Assembly: GCF_035920445.1 (NCBI RefSeq)
Contig: NZ_CP109162.1
Location: forward strand, 3,038,001-3,102,000
Reading direction: 5' to 3'
Length of the DNA stretch: 64,000 nt
DNA from: Nocardia sp. NBC_01730
Lineage (GTDB): Bacteria > Actinomycetota > Actinomycetes > Mycobacteriales > Mycobacteriaceae
In this document: in pieces, positions 61,587 to 64,000 of the stretch
Layout of the letters: each line of letters starts with the position of its first letter
Position numbering within the stretch: the first letter of the stretch is position 1
The notes under the pieces: generated by a model
What the model saw: the letters and a program-made list of their open reading frames with translations, nothing else
Database searches by the model: none
What the model was told of the DNA's origin: nothing
Translations under genes and position numbers: made by a program

Positions 61587-62395
61587 TGGATCACAGCGCA
61601 CTGCTCGGCCAGCCAATCGACCGTCGTCCCGATCGCTTCGTCCTCCCGCTCCCGGGAATCGAACCCGTGATCAGACCCGACGACCGTGTGCAGGGTCGTG
61701 GCCTGCCGGGTTCGCGCCGTTTCCGCGGCGATCTCGTAGGACACGGCACTGTCGCGATCGCCGTGCACAATCAACGCGGGAATCACGCTTGCCAGGAACT
61801 CCCCGCGCGGCGAGTACCGCGCGAACTCCCCGAACAACACACGACCGAGCCGGAAATCCCCATCCACGAGCAAGAACCCCTTGTCCTGCAGGCCGTTCTG
61901 CTGCTCAGGACCGAAGTTTTCCACCCCCCACGCCAGCTGAGGCTCCAGAAACGTGTGCCTCAGGTCCAGCACCGGATTCCACAGCACCAACCGGTGCAAG
62001 CCAGCCGCCAGCCACGGTAGTGACAGTGCCGTCGAGACAGCCCCGAAGCTGGCTGCGACAATCGATAACGCTTGCCGAGGGAATTGTTCGCGTGCGTAGT
62101 TGACTGCGGCTTGCAGATCCAGGCACTCCCCCGCGATGGTCACACCTTCCTGGGTGCCGCCGCTGGCTCCGTGCCCGCGGAAGGAGAACCGCAGCACGTT
62201 GAAGCCCGCCGACGTCAGTCGCTGCGCGAGCCGTACGAACATCTGACCGCCCTCGTCCAAGTCCACCGTGATGCCGTGGACCAACAACACCGACCCGAGG
62301 GCCGGGGTGACGGCAGTCCGATCCACCACAGCCTCCAACCGGACGCCGTCCACGGACGTCAACTCGATGCGCTGCACTTCCTCAGTTCCCCTCAC
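61583..62395 (-). CDS. alpha/beta hydrolase
   Basis: A roughly 270-residue hydrolase; starts at GTG 62395 or 62377 overlap the end of the oxygenase gene. It shows SVLLVHGITVDLDEGGQMFV (oxyanion region), NVLRFSFRGHGASGG, the nucleophile elbow VAASFGAVSTAL (GxSxG with the first Gly as Ala), acid Asp in ALIVHGDRDSAVSYE and His in VVGSDHGFDSRE. The substrate may be an ester or thioester. The triad arrangement is that of acyl-hydrolases/aminopeptidases of the Hydrolase_4 type. Coupled on both sides to the oxygenase and the transferase. Confidence 0.85.
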   Translation of the reverse strand: MRGTEEVQRIELTSVDGVRLEAVVDRTAVTPALGSVLLVHGITVDLDEGGQMFVRLAQRLTSAGFNVLRFSFRGHGASGGTQEGVTIAGECLDLQAAVNYAREQFPRQALSIVAASFGAVSTALSLPWLAAGLHRLVLWNPVLDLRHTFLEPQLAWGVENFGPEQQNGLQDKGFLLVDGDFRLGRVLFGEFARYSPRGEFLASVIPALIVHGDRDSAVSYEIAAETARTRQATTLHTVVGSDHGFDSREREDEAIGTTVDWLAEQCAVIH

Positions 62396-63194
62396 TCGTA
62401 ATGCCCCGTGCCCATAGGGCATCCATGGTCTCGTGTGACATCGGCCGGGACAATTCGTCCGCCGAAGCGAACGCCATATTCACAATCGTGCGGCGGCCAC
62501 AGCGAATCGGAGCCACCCGGTGCAGCGTCGTGTTCGTCCGCATCACATACACATCCCCCGCCCCAACCTCCAGCCGACAGCCTCGACGAGACCGCACGAT
62601 CTGCGCTACATCCGGCTGCCGCTTATCCCACACCGTGTCAGGCACGAACTCCACAAACCCTCCATCAACCGGCGCCGGGCACTCAGCAACCCACACCAGC
62701 GCGAAACTGTAATCATCCCAATGCCAACCGTGCGTGTCACCAGACTCTTCGAGCCGTGTGATCACAAACTGCTCCGGCTCATACGGACACCGAAACACCG
62801 GCTCACCGACCACATCCGCCAACACCGCAAGCAACACCGGTGATCGATAAATTCGCTCGACCACCGAACCACCCACGGAAATCTCTGCCCTCGTCACGTT
62901 CCGCATCCGCCACGGCGTGAACCCGGTTTCCGCCACCACCAGATCACGGCGCACACCCGCCTGCTCCACCAAGTCAAGCGCCTCGGCAGCCACCGCACAC
63001 CGCACGCTCTCAGGCACCATCCACGACACCACCGCGCATCCCCGACGCTCGAGGTCGGCGCGCGCCTGACCTACCGCCCGGCCCCAATCGCCGACTCGAC
63101 CCCAATCCGCACCCGGTATTCGCCTCACCCGTATCCCACCACGCTCTATCGATGCTGACCCACAAAACGCCACACGCGCCCGATTGACCGACAC
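62382..63194 (-). CDS. ArpA/HalD-type Fe(II)/2-oxoglutarate-dependent oxygenase
   Basis: A 270-residue protein; GTG at 63194, or an inner GTG at 63127 giving MRRIPGADWGRVGDWGRAVG. Core text: FRCPYEPEQFVITRLEESGD, THGWHWDDYSFALVWVAE, GGFVEFVPDTVWDKRQPDVA and TTLHRVAPI. The HWD supplies the HxD metal pair and THLHRV-like His the third ligand; relatives that chlorinate free amino acids (BesD/HalB type) have Gly in place of that Asp, so this one should hydroxylate, probably an amino acid. The family recall (ArpA/HalD) is by pattern. A truncated duplicate lies at 14730-15089. First gene of a leftward unit with the hydrolase and transferase. Confidence 0.8.
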   Translation of the reverse strand: MSVNRARVAFCGSASIERGGIRVRRIPGADWGRVGDWGRAVGQARADLERRGCAVVSWMVPESVRCAVAAEALDLVEQAGVRRDLVVAETGFTPWRMRNVTRAEISVGGSVVERIYRSPVLLAVLADVVGEPVFRCPYEPEQFVITRLEESGDTHGWHWDDYSFALVWVAECPAPVDGGFVEFVPDTVWDKRQPDVAQIVRSRRGCRLEVGAGDVYVMRTNTTLHRVAPIRCGRRTIVNMAFASADELSRPMSHETMDALWARGITSEGN

Positions 63195-63358
63195 AACGAC
63201 GATCGAGCCGATAGATCAGGCTCCGATGAATGCACCCTCGGCCGTCCGTGTTTCGGATATCCAGCATGCCAGCTCAACTACAAAACGCAGGCACCACAGG
63301 CGTCGTCTGCCCGCCTATTGCCGGCGTCCGCCCGCCCACAGGGATACGGGTGGCGCTG
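62668..63358. repeat. diverged duplicate of the 14722-15407 segment
   Basis: Covers the 5' half of the oxygenase gene and about 160 bases upstream. Shared blocks include GATCGAGCC(G/A)TTAGATCAGG-type upstream sequence and GGCCGTCCGTGTTTCGGATA with one or two changes. Confidence 0.85.
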
Positions 63359-63615
63359 CACGTTGATGAGACTGGTCGCTACGTTCGGTGGAATGTTCGT
63401 CGCACCAGCGGTCAGAGGTAGAGCGACTCGTGGATCCCGGGGGTTGCGTCTCTACCCTCCTTGTAGGCTTAACACATCGACATGCGACCCGGGCCTCTGG
63501 TCGAAGGCGCCGGAATCAGGGCCCGCGCGGTCAGCATCCGTCGATAGCGCTGGTCAGCAGCCACCGCCTCGCTGCTGTATGTGCACGATTACGTCAGCGG
63601 GCGTCTGGCTTTCGG
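63359..63615. other. intergenic stretch without a supported gene
   Basis: Between the duplicated segment and the C-terminus of the rightmost gene. Plus-strand frames here are antisense or without ribosome sites. Nothing recognised. Confidence 0.5.
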
Positions 63616-64000
63616 TCAGTTGTCGCTGCCGTCGCCTGGATAGTGGGGCATGGTCCATTCTCCGTGCGCGGGCGCGGGGAACGACGCGGCGTCCATGGTG
63701 AACGTCACGGCGATGTGGCCGGGTCCGGGGTACAGCCGGGGCTCTGCGCCGTAGTGGTGGTAGCCCGGTCCGGTGATCTCCTGGCTGACCGCCCCACTAC
63801 GCCCGTTGTCGGTGTTTTTCCAGTTGGCGGTGATGGTTACCCGGCAGTCACCGACGCCCCACAGAGTGGCCTGGAAATTGAACAGGGCGGCCCCATTCGC
63901 TAGTCCACCGTGACCGATGCTGGGGTCGATCCGTCCGATGCAGAGTCCGGATCGGACCGTGGTGTAGATGGTGTCCCAAGTTCCCTGGGTAGGTGCGGCT
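63616..64000 (-). CDS. secreted-type hypothetical protein, start beyond right edge
   Basis: An open minus-strand frame enters from the right edge (127 residues seen, no start). It reads TQGTWDTIYTTVRSGLCIGR, ALFNFQATLWGVGDCRVTIT and NTDNGRSGAVSQEITGPGYH, and ends EWTMPHYPGDGSDN* with the stop at 63616-63618. Two Cys and many beta-strand-like aromatic stretches suggest an exported beta-sandwich protein with a disulfide. Family not recognised. Confidence 0.65.
   Translation of the reverse strand, partial: AAPTQGTWDTIYTTVRSGLCIGRIDPSIGHGGLANGAALFNFQATLWGVGDCRVTITANWKNTDNGRSGAVSQEITGPGYHHYGAEPRLYPGPGHIAVTFTMDAASFPAPAHGEWTMPHYPGDGSDN

Noticed and set aside
1..64000. tRNA or rRNA genes
   Set aside because: No stretch with convincing cloverleaf arms or conserved rRNA blocks was noticed on reading; a covariance search was not possible.

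Overview
The window looks like part of a large plasmid, or an integrated plasmid-derived island, from a high-GC actinomycete, most likely Nocardia or a close relative in the Mycobacteriales. This is inferred from the GC-rich third codon positions, GTG starts with GGAGG-type ribosome binding sites, paired WXG100 genes, an XRE-regulator/DUF397 pair, an IdeR/DmdR-type iron box and a MobF (TrwC-like) relaxase of the actinobacterial plasmid kind. No rRNA or tRNA gene was seen, and no sequence search could be run.

Layout. 1-4.6 kb: plasmid accessory genes (decayed DUF4192 gene, ssb, three hypothetical genes) with a long imperfect inverted repeat at 1.94-2.18 kb. 4.6-10.6 kb: one very large relaxase-helicase whose C-terminal part shares a Cys-pair module with the 2.3 kb gene. 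11.3-14.2 kb: WXG100 pair, polymorphic toxin, probable immunity protein and YbaB/EbfC-like protein. 14.28-14.43 kb: three degenerate type I-E-like CRISPR repeats with two exact 32-nt spacers and no cas genes. 14.7-23.7 kb: accessory genes (phosphotransferase, P-loop kinase, isochorismatase-like hydrolase, XRE/DUF397 pair) and a truncated duplicate of a segment found again at 62.7-63.4 kb.

23.7-43.8 kb is a mobile-element graveyard. It contains two of the three 1345-bp IS3-family copies, a decayed plasmid replication (primase-polymerase-like) gene, IS630, IS21, IS1634, IS256, IS4 and IS5 remnants, and a complete 5292-bp Tn3-family transposon (27174-32465, 38-bp inverted repeats, 5-bp target duplication GTCTC). 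The transposon encodes a tyrosine recombinase next to a palindromic core site and carries two small immunity-like cargo genes. Integrase fragments at 35.5 and 37-38 kb are cut by IS elements; a full IS5 and a full IS630 follow.

44.9-57.1 kb is the metabolic centre: a leftward, tightly coupled ten-gene operon for an NRPS-independent siderophore. Read from its promoter, the order is two FecCD permeases, FecE-type ATPase, FecB-type lipoprotein, ATP-grasp ligase, IucA/IucC-type synthetase, MFS exporter, second IucA/IucC synthetase, SbnH-like PLP decarboxylase and SbnG-like (HpcH/HpaI fold) citrate-forming enzyme. The pathway logic resembles staphyloferrin B, but no SbnA/SbnB genes or third synthetase were found here and an ATP-grasp enzyme is added. 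A strong iron box lies inside the promoter. A free-standing polyketide ketosynthase is divergently placed and is followed by a PKS linker remnant cut by the third IS3 copy. Two same-orientation IS3 copies (38.0 and 59.1 kb) bracket this region.

60.4-64 kb: an IS4 fragment fused to a relaxase gene fragment, then a leftward group (hexapeptide transferase fragment, alpha/beta hydrolase, ArpA/HalD-type Fe(II)/2-oxoglutarate oxygenase), and a secreted-type protein gene running off the right edge. Overall this is a mosaic replicon in which transposition and recombination have assembled conjugation, toxin-immunity and iron-scavenging modules, with several backbone genes decayed.
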